Source: Haliclystus octoradiatus (lineage: Eukaryota > Cnidaria > Staurozoa > Stauromedusae > Haliclystidae). Taken from it: a stretch of 64,000 nt of DNA. Location of the stretch: assembly GCA_916610825.1 (NCBI GenBank), contig OU744453.1, positions 20,265,301 through 20,329,300 on the forward strand. The letters run 5' to 3'. Position 1 is the first letter of the stretch; each line of letters begins with the position of its first letter. A program made the translations under genes and the position numbers. The notes under the pieces are model-generated. The model was given only the letters and a program-made list of their open reading frames with translations, was not told where the DNA came from and did not search any database. Positions 20,501-35,200 of this stretch are shown piece after piece.

Positions 20501-21535
20501 TCAGTTATAATTAACAACGCAACATGGCGGCTATAGATGGAAGGCTAACTAGGATAGAAACTGACGTTCGTATTTTGTATTCTGTTTTAGGCTCAAAAGA
20601 AGGAGCTGTTATGCACGCTTTTGCGGCCGCTGGCATGCTTCATTCTTTGGCACAGAAATGTATTGACCAAGAACTTCCTGGTTGTACTCCAAGAGTACCT
20701 CGGCAATGCCGGCGGAAGAGCACTGGGACGAGTCCAGCCTCTCAGCTGTGTATAGACGTTGATTGGTCGCTTCCGCTCAGTAATTTATTTGTGTTCTTCA
20801 ACCCTAAGAAGACATTGAGTTTTAAGAAAGGAATTACTTCAAGAATTAACGAACACAACAGAGCTGTCGGGGCAGTGGTAAGTTGATTAGTAGCCATTTC
20901 CATTGAAATTAATTATCAAACCATCAACACCCTTTATTTCAGACTATTTAATATGTTCTGTTTTCTATCCAAAGGCTGTGATGAAAAATGTCAAAATAAC
21001 ATGTGAATGCATTGTGGGTACAGAGGTGTATCCTTCGTGTTCACGTGGTAGTATCTGCCGTGAGAATCTTCCATCCCTTAAAGACATTGGTAGAGATATA
21101 ATGGACACGTATAACAATCATGCATTTCGACTAGTTAACAACAGAGCTACCACAGATAAGTCGCAACAAGCTCAAACTAGCCAGAGTCACGTGTTGGACG
21201 TTTTGAATTTTCTCATTCTGGATGGTAACGGTGTTCTACGGAAACCGCTAACTAACGAACTTGTTTACTGGAAGACCAGTCCTACGTATTGCGATAAATC
21301 AACGGCTTTTCACTGGAATGGTATCGGAGGGAGGAGATGTAGGCCTCGATCTGGAACACAGGACGATTGCAGTCGCCTATGTTGCGGCTATGGGTATATC
21401 ATACTAACGGAAAGAACGAGGTCGTGTCGAGTCATACCCAGTTCTATTTTCAGTGTGAAATGCACGACGGGATTTGAGTATCGATTCTATTGTAAATATA
21501 AATGGATGGTACAAAAGACCACAGACAAAAGGTGA
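17559..21535 (+). CDS. Divergent Wnt-family secreted protein (397 aa, 4 exons)
   Basis: Exons 17559-17668, 19861-20096, 20591-20877 and 20975-21535 join in frame for 1194 nt. Exon 1 encodes a signal peptide (SICFYILLTLIIIGG). Exon 2 carries the Wnt N-terminal pattern GLKRFTKRQMDFC, ITQCQEKFKNESTTRWNC. Exon 3 has SKEGAVMHAFAAAGMLHSL and CIDVDWSLPLSNLFVFF. Exon 4 has LVYWKTSPTYCDKS, then CSRLCCGYGY for the usual CCGRGY. Intron positions, such as the one before AVMKNVKITCEC, match Wnt genes. Three things are unusual. The CKCHGVSGSC lipidation motif reads CECIVGTEVYPSC (221-233). The FHWCC core (364-371 region, C362 to C374) has lost its cysteines without changing length. Spacing elsewhere is normal. 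It is open and spliced, so it may be a functional but derived Wnt. Adjacency to CAPZA suggests Wnt2. Confidence 0.88.
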
Positions 21536-23279
21536 TAATTAAAAACGATGGATGGTGATATATCAAAAAATGATCAAATGGACGGTGAATGGTCGCTGTA
21601 ACCTATGTCTACCGACGAAACTACCAAATTGATTGATACAAATATTCATATGATCTAACGTTTTAACGCCAATCATTTAAATTAGCCACTGGTACGATCA
21701 ATCGATCCCTTTTGGAGTCATAAATTGCCAACCAATTTAAATAAGATATATACATATATATTCCCTACTTATGGCTAATTAGTTACAAACAAGCCTCGAT
21801 GGGTTATAATTATTTATCTGTTCCGTAGAGGTCAGTGCTAAGCACCATGACTGTAAATATATAAAGATGTAAAGATGATATATATATATGTGACAATGGG
21901 ATTGCATAAAGATGAACATATAATTATATTATTTAAAAAGTGTTGCCTAGCGACCCTAGCACATCACTAATTAATGAGACTTTGAAATGAATCACAGTGT
22001 AAATCAGCTGACTTCGTTTAATAAAAGAGAATATAAATAAAATCAGAAATGATTATCAAATTATTCCAAAATTAGAAGTTAATGAGTTTTTGTTTCTTTC
22101 ATCTTGATATCGATTCGTCACAGCTGCCAGCTTCGTACCAATGTACACCACACCAAACTGGAACGTGTACGATGTATACTGCCTATACATATATATATAT
22201 ATATATATGCGGCGTTCAGCACCATGTTGTCTTCAAGCGATGATCTAACTACCAAGGATAGAGGACATGCTTTAGACTGATTATACTCTATATTGTATAG
22301 ACTTATATACAATTCATATGTCGGTATCTGAAATGTTGGTTATTTTAGGCACTTTTGCATATTTAACCAGTGCTCATTCATTTATCTCCCAGGATTTATC
22401 CAACGCGTAGTGCCGATGATTAGAGCTCAAATGATAGAGTAACCAGATCTCAGATCTGATGATATGTGGTCTAGGGTGCAATTAGAGATCCCCCAAAGGA
22501 CTCAGTGCTCAATGGTGATTACCAGAGCTTTACCAAATAAGTAAAATGATCAGATCAAATAAGAGACATGCAAATTCTCCATATTCAAGTTTCACGTCAG
22601 ACGGCGATCAACAGGCAAGTATCTAGTATTCGGAGTAGCATTAATGCGTATGTATCTTTTGTTGACTCATTACTTATTTAATATCCTTAATATAAATTAC
22701 AAATGGGTCCCTAATATACAACATAGTCAGGAACTATTTATAATAAGGGTCAACACACATGGAATGCTATCAGCCTAAAAAAGAAGGACTCAAGTAATCT
22801 GAGTCTTCCTAAGTAAAGGGCCATAGGAATTTAATTGGATGGGTGGGTGGAATCTGCGGACAAATATTTAGCCTTTAAGGATGACCACGCATGCAATACT
22901 TGTCATTAACTCGATGATATTTATTTAAGATATTCAGATGATGTTTAACAAATTTGAACATAATTCACTTGCACAGAGCACTGGGATCAGTTGGAGAATT
23001 CTGGTAAATTCAAAAGAAACCACGACGAAAAAGTACTTTCATCCTCTTTAATTTGGGTGTGGTATTCTAGGTATGCAGCCTCTCTCGTACCATCCATATT
23101 ACGAAAGAGGTAGCGGAGGACATCTATCTGATTTTGGTTTCAAAGTTGTGGTTTGAAGGTTTACTATTTTGTTGATTTTAATATTATTTTACTCATTTTC
23201 GCGAGGATTTATTCATCAAAAGCATTGAAAAATAGCAATTTATAAATCTGTAGTGTGGTAAACTTATTATTTGATCAAA
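21536..23279. other. Intergenic region between Wnt and EEA1
   Basis: It holds the Wnt 3' UTR with AATAAA at 22020-22025 and 22036-22041, a short TA run at 22187-22208, and presumably the EEA1 promoter just before 23280. No other gene is visible. Confidence 0.45.
22020..22041 (+). terminator. Candidate polyadenylation signals for the Wnt gene
   Basis: Two AATAAA hexamers lie about 490-500 nt past the stop codon, on the coding strand. Confidence 0.4.
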
Positions 23280-26200
23280 ATGTTTAATCGGTTGCGTGGA
23301 AAACGTGGAAAGGATGGCGCTACTTCAACGGTTAGTGAACGCCTATTTATTTGTGAATAATTCGAGCTTAAACATTCAATTTAGGCAATTCAGTATATCT
23401 AGAGAATCAATGTGTTAAAGATTGTGTTTCATAATAGAAGGCTTTCTATCTAATCATAATAACATCGTTGCATATATTAATAATCACTAAGGCTACGACT
23501 CTAAGGCTAAGCCAGCTCACTGAAAATACCAAGTTGGCTAAGCCTTAATTAATGCGGAGGCTTTGTATAGCCTACATCATTTAAAGCAATTGGCTCACTC
23601 TCTACGAGTTATAGGCCTAGATTTATTGGTTGAAAAAGGCACGCAAGAAATGCATACGTACCTTTCTAGAATGCAATACGGATTTCAGTTCAGATCGACT
23701 GACGACTGTGGTAAATTCAGTTTTGACTTTATCAATAACATCAAATGAATGAGGGTACAATTTTGTGATGGAGGATGAAATGAACGAGGGGGGAATGAAA
23801 TTATGAAGAGCAGTTCGGTAGGCTATACCAGCTCACATTGACAATCACAGCCTATCTGAACTGAAGCAGCCTGTTGGAATGGATCTGCAGTGCTCTTGAT
23901 GAAAAGAGCCATACCTATACAGGAAGAGTAGTATGAATGCCTTTGATAAGGTGATACCGTCTAAATTACTTGCTATGAATACCCTTATTGAACCTAAACC
24001 AGATAATGTTATTATTGGATATGAATACATGATATAGAAATAGCGTTATATAAATATAATAATTAATAAATTATTGTTATTACTAATGCTAACGTTTTAT
24101 TGTTGTTGTCGTTGTTGTATTTTTGCAGCCGGCAGAAGATGGTAATGATCAATCAAGAGCAGCATCTGACGCAGAGGTAAGTCACGCCTTCAGCTAGGGC
24201 ATAGATTAGAGTTGGAAGATATTTCACATCAGTTTGAATTTCAATGACTCCAATTTGATATGACTTGTATTCTCACACACCTTAGTAAAGTACTCCAAGG
24301 TGCACGGGTGCGGTATATAAATATAATTTTTATTTCTGTCACTTTTTAATATTTAATGTCCCAGTTTCTTTCCCTTTTGTTGCTGAGGCGTGCCTTCTTC
24401 CACACAAATGTGTTCTCAGGAATAAAAGCCATGCAGCAAGTTGATGAGAATTTTATTAATTTACTAATTGTTGGTTTTGATGCTGCTAGCCTAACAACAA
24501 CTGATTCCCAGGTCTCTGATTGAGCAGAAAAGCTCATTTGATAAATTCATTGTTTTCTCTCTTAGGGTTTTCTTTGTCCTATGTGTATGGAAGCAATGCC
24601 TGGCCCAGCTGAATTGCAGTCTCATTTTGAAGTGGCGCACAGCACAACATCTAGTATACCTGATAGCGCCAAAGAGAGGGCAATGTCTAATTCATCACAC
24701 CAAATGGAGGTCTGTTGCGTTTGCCTTTCATTTTATTATGGCATCTGATGTTGCCACTGTGGCTAATATCAAACAAACTGATTTTATTTCAACTTTCAAT
24801 TCCTAGCATTCTGATTCTCCTGTTCTCACTCCCCCTGCTCTTTCTCCATTAATTGATTTGGATCCACCGGCTGATGAGGGCGCCATTATGAATTCATCTG
24901 GAAATGAGGCTGATCCTGAAGTTAGTTTATTGCAACAACAACTGATGGATATGGCCGCTAACTTGAAGGTAATTTCCTGCGGTTTGGAAAAATTTGCAAA
25001 CACCAATAGTCGCGGGGATATTTGATCGTCACTTATGAATCTAATATGATAAATTTATTTTTGGGTAACGTTATAGATCTCATAGAACAAAATTTCATCA
25101 CATGAATATTACTGGGTACTGTTTTAAAATTTCTGTGGATACAGTGTTTTTGATGTAAATGTGTTTTCAAGCAGCCTTGCGATCCATTGCAAAAGATCGG
25201 GATCAATCGTCATCATCATAAAACATATAACAGCACAACGATCTCTGCTTTGAAATTTTATTTTATTTTTTACCAAATGAAATGAAGCTTTGTAAATACA
25301 ATTCCAGCATCTAAACAAAAACATTAATATCAGCGTTATTTAATTTACAAACTTAAATATGTTCTTTTTATTTGGTTTATGAATGCTTGTTAGATAATTT
25401 GACCACTATACGCAGATGGCCTTTATATAAAGGGTTGATTTAATAGAAAACACTATTTCAGACACATCAAGAGTGACCACTATACCAATGAGGCTGCTGT
25501 ATAACTAATGGTGACCATTAAAAAAGGTTTGACTCTAATATAATATATCATTTTAACAGACTTCTTAACTGATTATTTTTGACTGTTAGACAGCAGCTGT
25601 GTGTGATGCTGCTAATTAATTAACTAATAAATTTGATAATTAATTATAAAAAGAAAGAGATAATAAATTGACCTTGGAAGACTTTGAACCACAGAAAATC
25701 GGATCTCTTGATGTTTTTTAATTCTCTCTTTAATAAGTTGATTGATAACAATACAGTTTAAATACCTGCTTTAAAATGAAGCAATTCAAATTTAAATGAA
25801 ATGTCTACTTATCTGTAGCCTGGCTTTGAAACTATATTGTGTTCAAGGCCTTGATATACAATTTTGAAAGTTGCAAATTTAGATAGATGCAATCAGTTGT
25901 GTGGGAATTTTGTCTGGCACTTGGGCTGCGTTTACACGACAAGTGGATTTATGAAACCCAGGTGAATTTTAGCCTGGATCGCCCTCGCATCTAGACATAA
26001 ACAGGCAACCTGAGAGGAAATTAGTCCGCTTAGCAACTCTATCAGGACTTTTGATGTAAGGATATGAAACCCGGGTTTCTCCAACCAGACTTTGCAAAAC
26101 CCGGGTCTTTCTGTCGTCTAAACAGAAATTGATGCAAAACTCGGGTTTACAAAAGTCCTTTTTCATTTTGCGGCGATACGGCCTATAAATATTGGCAACC

Positions 26201-29200
26201 ATTAGGCCCTGCTATAGGATAAAATACTATTGTTTAGAAAAACTATTCAATGAATCTGTTTATTCACGATAAAATAGCGGATAACATGCATTTAAAATGT
26301 ATTATTTATAAATGCAGTGTTAATTCAAGTTGAATTTAATTAGATATGAATAACAAAAGTTATTCTGAATGATTTAAATAAAAACAACATATCGATATGA
26401 AGCTACAGAATCGAAGAACTATGAAAATCCAATTTCAACGAAAAACTGATAAGAAATACTTGAGCTACAGCGTTTTATTTAGACAAAATAGATAAATCTA
26501 GCCTTGTGTAAACTGATACCCTATTTGAACTTTTTGAAAGTGGACTTTTGAAAGACTTGAAAACCCGGGTTTTTGCTCTCGTGTAAACGTAGCCTTAAGC
26601 TGGGTGTGACTAACTTTAACATTTTGTGTTTTTTATTAGGAAGAGAAATGGTATTCATCACAATTAAAGAAGGATCATGAGAATATTCAAACAGAAAGAG
26701 ACCAATTAGAGGAGGTGAAATCTGAATTCTCATCTGGATATATCGTAGGCTAAACACTTTTACTGAAGATCATATTTTTATTCTATTTTTTTTCTGAAGG
26801 AAAAAGCAATGATGGAAGATGAATACAGATCAAAATTAGCGTCAGCAGAAAGTGGATTTCTACAAGGTCAGAATTTATTTATTACCACTGCTACCATTTT
26901 TGTGTTTCGTATTTGCTTGTAACTGTTTCCCCATTACAGTACTCAAGCCGATTGCTCTATTGGCGCCTCTATAGCCGCCAGGGATGTTTAGTAACGATTA
27001 CAAAAGTAACAACGTTACTTGTAATCGTTACTTTTTAGTAACTTCTACTTGTAACTAGTTACTTTTCTGTAATAGTAACTTCTACTTGTAACTAGTTACA
27101 TTTAGGATTAAAAATAAAGTAACGATTACTCGTTACTTTTTCACAACATTTTCGTTTTTCCTCCGTTACTTTTTTCACATAAGAGTACTGAAAGTTAGCA
27201 GCTTCTCAATCGCCATTGTGTTTACATTGTGTTTTGCTTAATCAAAACATTTTGTTCCTATTGTTATTTGTTACCATCCAAGAACAATCAAACACAAACA
27301 ACTGTTTTCTGCAGCTGTAGGAAGTCTTATCATTAATTTGGATGTCAAAAATATTACATTTGGGGATGTAAACATTATGTTTGACAATCTGTTTTTCTGA
27401 GTTATAATATTTTCAAGTGATTCAACGAGCGTTTCATGTCTGATGTCTGTTCGATCAATTAATTGTCATAGCAACCAAGCCTGAAATAGAACTAATGGCT
27501 TAACTTGACGTTACTTAACTTAACTTAACGTAACTTGAGATTTTCTTTGTTATGATAATTAGGGGGATCGAATAACTAGACCGTTCATTCCAACACGCTA
27601 AAGGAATCGCTGTGAATTATTCGTCGGGTGTTTGTTTTGGTATTTATTATTGTTGAAAGGAGCATTTGATTTGATTTATTAACAAATTAAAACACATCAA
27701 TATTATTTCAATATTTCATATATATCTCATTGCTTCGGTTGGATATTTGTAGATTTATTTAGAAAAAGTAACGGAAAAGTAACTGTAACTAGCTACCTTC
27801 GAATTAAAAGTAACTTGTAATTAGTAACCGTTACTTTTTTTGAAAAGTAACGTCTGAATGTAACTAGTTACTTTCTCGTCCAAGTAACGGTGAGTTCCTC
27901 GGAAAAGCTGATTCTTCGTTTTCTATCGTTTTCAAAACAAAGGAAATCAATCTAAAACACTTGGTTTGATATTGTTCTAGTATTTTCTAAAGGATTCTCC
28001 TCTCTTTTAACTGGGCTTGACTCTCATGTCTGCATTCTATATTGAAACATTAGGTAGCAATCAATTTTTAGTATTTTGTTTGAATTTTTTATAATTTCCA
28101 ATTTAGTTGTTGAAGAAAATACAAAATTAAAAGAAGAGCTTACCTATGCTGATTACAAATCACAGAAAGAACGTCATGCAAAGCTGGTCAGATTTAGTTG
28201 ATTAGTTTAGTTGCTTTCATCTTTCGTTGTGCTACATAATTAATAAGAATTCCATTCTATATTTCTTATTTTACAGGCAACAGAAATTGATAACCTGAAG
28301 GAGAAATTAGAATCAGAGTTGATAATAAAAACATCACTTCAAGATGCTTTAGATGTTGCAGAGGTAGATTAAATAATGGCTCAATATAAATTATTATTTA
28401 TACATCGAATTAATTTTCATAACAAGAATTAGAATTCAACAAAATTAATTTATCCATTGTTTTCCATCCAGTGTCTGGCCAGAAACAGTGTTTTTATTTC
28501 ATAATTTTTTGTTTGTAAATTCTGTAATCATAAGCAAAAACTGAATATTGGTCAGCAATAAAAATTGTCTGTTGTGATACTGTTTGTTCTTGAATGTTCT
28601 AAAGTTATATATTTTGTTCATCAGATGCCTCTGATTGAAAAGAGTCAACGCATTCAACAACTCGAAGCACAATTGGAGAATAGGTACATGATATTACGCA
28701 GATAACATCTGATCATAAAATGAAGTCATGTTGCATATATGCTTTTGTAGATATTTTATTATTCAAAGGTTGAAAATCAAATAAACTCTAAGAAACTGAC
28801 TCGCTAAACATTTCTATAAGTTATAAGATTAAATTTCTTATGGAATAAATTTTAAATCCATGTCTGAAGATTTTGATTTAGCAAAGTATACGGTTGTGAA
28901 AATTCAACATTTCACATTCTCAAGAAAACTTAAACATTGCTTTCTGCTAATAACTTACATACCGGCAACCTAGTATTGGCAACATAACATATCTAACGAT
29001 ATGAAATAAGGATTATTAATATCTTATTGATATCAATGAATAAATCATTCTGTTTTGTTTGACAGACCTCAGGGCACTGACATTGATTCACTTCACAAAG
29101 AGATAGAAGAATTGAAAAATAAAATGTCCAAAATGGAATCTGATAGTGAGACAGAAATTGCGGACAACAAGCGACAATTGGGGACTACAGTCAGCTCATT

Positions 29201-32200
29201 ACATAATGAGCTATCAAGGTTTGGAAACACATCTAATTTCTTATGTGATTGTGTCTTATGAGATGGTTTAACAATTTCAATTTCAATCTAGCTATAAACT
29301 GAAAATGAGGGAATTAGAAGTTGAAAAAAAGTCAAAAGAAGAACAGCTTGAAAGGTAAACGTTTGCTCAACGTCATCACGGACGGAAGGTAACTTTAAGT
29401 AAAGCAAATCAAATTTCTCTACCAACATTGTTTTTAAAACATGAATACCATGACAAGGTTTCATTCTACAGTCATACCTGTTAGAACGATCACCTCTATG
29501 AAATGACCACCTGCATATAATGGTCAATTTATCTACCTCTCTTAGCTGGCTGTTATATAATTGTGCTAATCAAGAAGAGTAGCGTGAGTTAATAATTCAG
29601 GTGTTTCATTTTGAAGCAGCAGCCATCAGGCCATTTGTGGTGGTATTGATTTAATTCAATTTCTGTTTGATATATTTTCATAGAAATTTTCAATACGCAC
29701 ACATGCTCCCCTCTCCTTCAGCAATTACCCCTGTAAAAGTGGTATTGCACTGGATTAATTTTTTTATGATTTCTTGAGTTTATCTAAATGTAGGTGCTGA
29801 AATTATTAATCAGGTTACTGTTTAGTTTTCATTTTAGTAATTGTCATGATATAATTAATGGTATAGAGAGAATTGTAGTAGTAATGTAGACGGTGTCACC
29901 CTACCGAAGGCACCCGTAGCACTCCTAGAGAGAATAGCACAATTGAAAGTTGTGAAGTAGTGCGTATTTGCTTATTTTTGTCATCAATTGTATGGTAATC
30001 ATTTTTAAAAACAACAACAGAGACAGACTTAAAATAAATACCATTCCTAAAAACAACACATTCAGTCTTCACCTTGTTAATATTCCTAGTCATACATTTT
30101 ACTGTTGAGAATGTCACATTATTTTGCTCGTCCAATTGTCTGTTTCAGCCTCCAAGTGGCGTTATCTTCATCATCTGACAACCTGAAGGCATGGCAACAA
30201 CAGCAAGTTGAAGTCCAAAAAGAATTCATTTCGCTGCAGCACAATCATGCCGAAGTAGGTTCAAACAAAAGTCATGTTTCCACCACAAAAGATATTTACT
30301 CAAAAGCAAAGCTTAAATCAAAAACTATAAAAGTTTTTTTCCAAACTGCTATTGATTGACATCCCTATTAGATAAATCTATTCAGATTAATTTTTGGCTA
30401 CAGCTTTTATGATAACATGATGAATCGAATACAGATTATTAAATTGAAATCAGTTTATTTACACTCTGGCTGGTTCTTGAGTATACTGAATCACTGCTGA
30501 AAACCTACTGAAAGAATACTGAAAGAAGACGTTTAATTCTTCTCATTCTACTGAAACACTGGACTGCACTTGTGTCTCGTCTCTGCCCTCTGGAAATCAA
30601 CATAGACCATATGGTTTTCAAGTATAGCCTAAAATGAACTAAAGATTGCCGTTCTTCTGTCCTTTAGGTCATGGCGTCATTAAAAGAGAAAGAAGCCCTG
30701 CATTCTATATCTGTTGAACAATTGAACGAGACAAAAGAATTACTGAAGAATGAGGTATTACATTTTCAGCTGTCGATTATGGTTTTGTTTGATTCTAGCC
30801 TGAATTTAATGACTGATGATGATAATCTGATTAGAAGCTTCAAATTTACACATTTTGTAATGAAAGACAACACAATTAATTTTATGTTTTTATTTGCAAC
30901 GTTTCGACTTTGCACTGAAGCCATTATCAAGCTGAAAAATAATACTGATAATAGTTGATGATAATAGTTACAATAATATTTACCTTTTCAATAGCTGAAT
31001 ACTGAAATTATTACATATCACTTTTAGGGTTTATCGAAGCAAGATCTAGCGAAACAACTTTCTGAACAAACTAAACACTCTGAAGATCAACAAAGAACTA
31101 TTACATCAAAGGACAACGAACTGATTCAAAGCAGAAAGGAGATTGATGGATTGAAAGAGGAGCTCAAAAGATTAGAATCAGACAGAGCAGAACTCATGCA
31201 AAAAGTAAGACTTACTAAGTGCTCATTACGCATCATTCAATTAAATTGTTTCAAAACTTTAATTTGATAGATATTTTTCTAATTTAAAACATTGTTTCAA
31301 CCGCACCAAATATAACAAGAATGTTAATGTCATGGAAATTTTAAAAACTTAATTTGAACAATACGTTTGACATTGATGCTAAATTATTCATTTCTGTTTC
31401 TGAAAGTGTTTCTCTATTAATTGACTACGAACTACTGTAACAACATTTTAAATCAGTGAATGCCTTGTAGATGATTGGGGAATATTTCATCTGATACGGT
31501 TTCTGGTTTCTAATCTCCATTAAACCTATCCATACACAAACTCTATCATATTCTTACCTCATTTCATGCCCCACTTTTCATCCGTAACATCAGGAGGGGG
31601 GGGGGGGTGATCTCATGTTATCAGATTAAAATGAAATTCAATGATTTGATGATTATGATCTTCCATTTATGTTTTGATTCAAAAAGATTGAATTAGGAGA
31701 AGGAGCTGAGACAGCAATGCATCATTTGCAGCAGGAAAAGGTATTTGCAATTACAAACAGTTTCATAGGTATAGCTACTTTCGCAGTGTCACACTTCTGG
31801 ATTAGAGATTAGAGCTTCTTCTGTTTTTCACTTTAGGAAAACCTTGTATCTGGCGTTGCTGACTTACAAAAAGAAATTGCCGTCCAAGTTCAGAAATACG
31901 AAATTGCATCTGAAGAGTCCAGACAGAAGATTCAAACGGTATATTTTAAAAACTGAGAAGTGTTTTATCTTTTATTTTGACCTAACAGACAGAACAGACC
32001 TTCCCTAATGAAATATGCGTCATCTAAATTCAATGTCTGCATCTTTATCAAGTGATGATATTTGATATATCTGATCCTGATATGCTGATTGGCCCAAAGG
32101 GTAGAATCTACATGTGGGCCTATATTTTGATGTCTAAAAATATTCAATGAATTACAATTGTCTGCCTGGTTTTATAAGTGTGTAGAATGTGTGAACACAG

Positions 32201-35200
32201 CTTGAAGCAGACTAGAAGGATTCGATATTTTTGGTCAGGGACGTCTCAAATTAAAAGCATTCAAATCAGACAATAATATAATTTCAAATTATTTAAACTA
32301 TGTGATGCTATCTTACTAAAATTGAGGAATTGAAATAAATTTAACTATTGAACTTGTGTCTCTGATATGCAAAGTCAGCTTGGCTGGCTTTCTGTCAGAG
32401 ACCGAATAACATCAAATCAACTAATGTTCACACACAAAATTAAATTTAACCAATCTCCTCCTTTGCTTTCTTCATTATTTCAACGACCACATACCACCAG
32501 AACAAGATCCCACTACCACAATGACATTTACATCAGGTCAAGCCATTGCCACTCATTTCAACATGCTGGTGCTCATAAGTGGAACGATCTACCGTCTACA
32601 ATGAAGGACGTATCAAACAGGCCAACTTTCAAACGTCTCCTTGGGAAGCACTTACACGGAATAACGTAATAAAGTTAATCAAATCGTTCTTCAAATGTCT
32701 ATCCTGTAAAGTATATTGTTGTAAAACTGTATTGTTGTTATATGTATACAATGAAACATGTATATAACGGCCAGCTACAAGAGGTAGATAAATTGACCAC
32801 TATAGACAGGTGGCCTTTATATACCGGTTCAATTCAATAGAAAATACTATTTTAGACATTGCAAGAGTGACCACTATAGACAGGTGACTACTGTATAGAG
32901 GTGACCGTTATAACAGGTTTGACTGTATCTATATATTTTTATAAAATCAGTCTTGTGAAAAACGCTTTTAGCTTATTCAAGTTCTGAATAAATGATGATG
33001 AAAGCAAAATCTAATGTTGAAGGGTTTGTAAATTTCTTCAAGCTGTGTTTGAGACATAGATTGTGTGACCGTTTTGGGTTAATTAAAGAGGATAAGAAAT
33101 GCGAAGGATGCAAGTCTCATAATTTCTCATTTTCAGTTGACAGACTGTTTGACAGCATCAAATGAAAAGTGTAAACACCTCAATGAAATTGAAAATGGTT
33201 TGCGTTCGAATTTATCTGATCTTACAGCAAAACATGAATCAAGCAAAGTGGAAATAAAAACTCAAGTAAGGACATTGTTGTTTCTAACACGTCTTCAATG
33301 TGTATTTGTATTTGTCAATTTTGCTGTGTATTGTTCCCCGTGAATTTATTACTACCATTTATGAACAGACATGTATACGCATAATCTTCTCTAAAAAAGT
33401 AGAAAATTGTTTTCAATCAAGATACAAAACATCAAAATAGCATTCCCATGTTTTCACAATATTTTTGCGGAATGGTATCAATCTGTTTGACTGGAGGCAT
33501 TATTATTGAATATGGTATTATCCTTAATGGGCATCATCCACTTACTTTTTAAATTTGAATGTGCCTTTCAGTAGTTTTCCAGAGGATTGACAATAATCTA
33601 GACCACAGTCTGTCTATATGATGTATTTCAATACGATTTCAGTATGTAGTAAATAGATTATGATTCAGTATAGCCACTTGGTTCATCATTGTGTTACTTA
33701 AATGGGATGATCATTGAATAAATTATGAGTATAATAATTATCTTTGATTTATTTAGTCAGATGCCCTGAGAGATCTGGAGATCAAACAGACAACCGAAAA
33801 TAGTGTCCTTCAACAAGAAATCAATGATTTGAAATCAGTTCTTGTTCAAAAGGACACAAAAATTACACAAATAGAAGAACAGGTTGCAACTTCAACTGCA
33901 CATTTAAATTCTGAAATAAGTCTCAAAGATAATGTAGAAGAAAGCCTTAAAAAAACAATGGTAGAATTGAATGACCTTTCAGAGAAGTTCAAAGAAAAAG
34001 AATCAGAAAGACTTTCAAAGGTATGCCTAAGTGTACAACAGAGAGTGCTACTATAATCAGGGTAAATATTGTAAGTTGTAAGTCTTTGCTAAGATATATA
34101 GATAAGGATGCCGCTATGTGTTATTTATAGATGATTCTATCTAGATGTAAGCCTAATAGTTTTGCCTGTGCAACTACCTCCAGTTTATGTAGTCCTTACT
34201 AATCGATTTTAGGCATATATAAAGTAGATGTACATCTCATAGAAGTTAAGTCAAAGCTACTCTGCGTTTCACTCGATGGTGCTCGTCAGACGACATCTTT
34301 CATTATTTTGATTAATATCATACATCTGTCATTACTCATGGAAACCCATTTCACAAAAAATACTGTGTTGATTTTGTTTTCCTTATTGTGTTAAGGAAGA
34401 AGAACTTTCTAGAACACAAACTGAAGCAACCAGTATGACATACAACCTCAATCAACAAATTGAAGTTTTGAAATCAGAAATTGAAATCAAATCGTCATTC
34501 ATCAAAGATATTGAAATTGCGTCAACTGAAAAAGATAACAACATCAATGAACTCAAAACACAATTGTCTCAGGTATATTAAACAAACAAACTAACAAACA
34601 AATAAAAGTGAATGCTTTTTAGGTCTGCGCTATTAAAGTGTTGTTAATTTATTGTTTACACTTAAATTTTGAAGAAGGAAAATGAAGTTACAGAACAGTT
34701 AAAAGTATTGCAATCAGAAATTGTGGAATTGGTGAGCTATCTTATCTAATTTCTCTCAATTCTTGAATCATGTTTGATGGATTTTAAACTATTGATGAAT
34801 AATTTTGCTTAAAATTTTCAGAAAATGTCATTGGATGAATCTAATCAAATAAATTCTGAACAAAGCGAAACTATTTCAGACTTAAATACAAAAACGCAGC
34901 AACTTGCGGATGAGATGAATACCAAAGAGGTAATAATAGATCAATACCACCAATAAAAATATATTCACATATTACTGTATACGGAAGTAAAGCTGAATTT
35001 CGTTCAGTCAAATTATTCCCCACGTCAGCATTTCAAACGTGATACCGATATTGGGAATCTTGTTGTTGTGAAGTGCTGCGCTTGAAGGTATTTTTAATAA
35101 AAATGATCCACGCAGGTTTGTCAAATTAATTGTAGGCCGAAAATATAGCACACCGTAACCAAATGTAAACATCTTGAATTATGACATTATTTCTTAAGCT

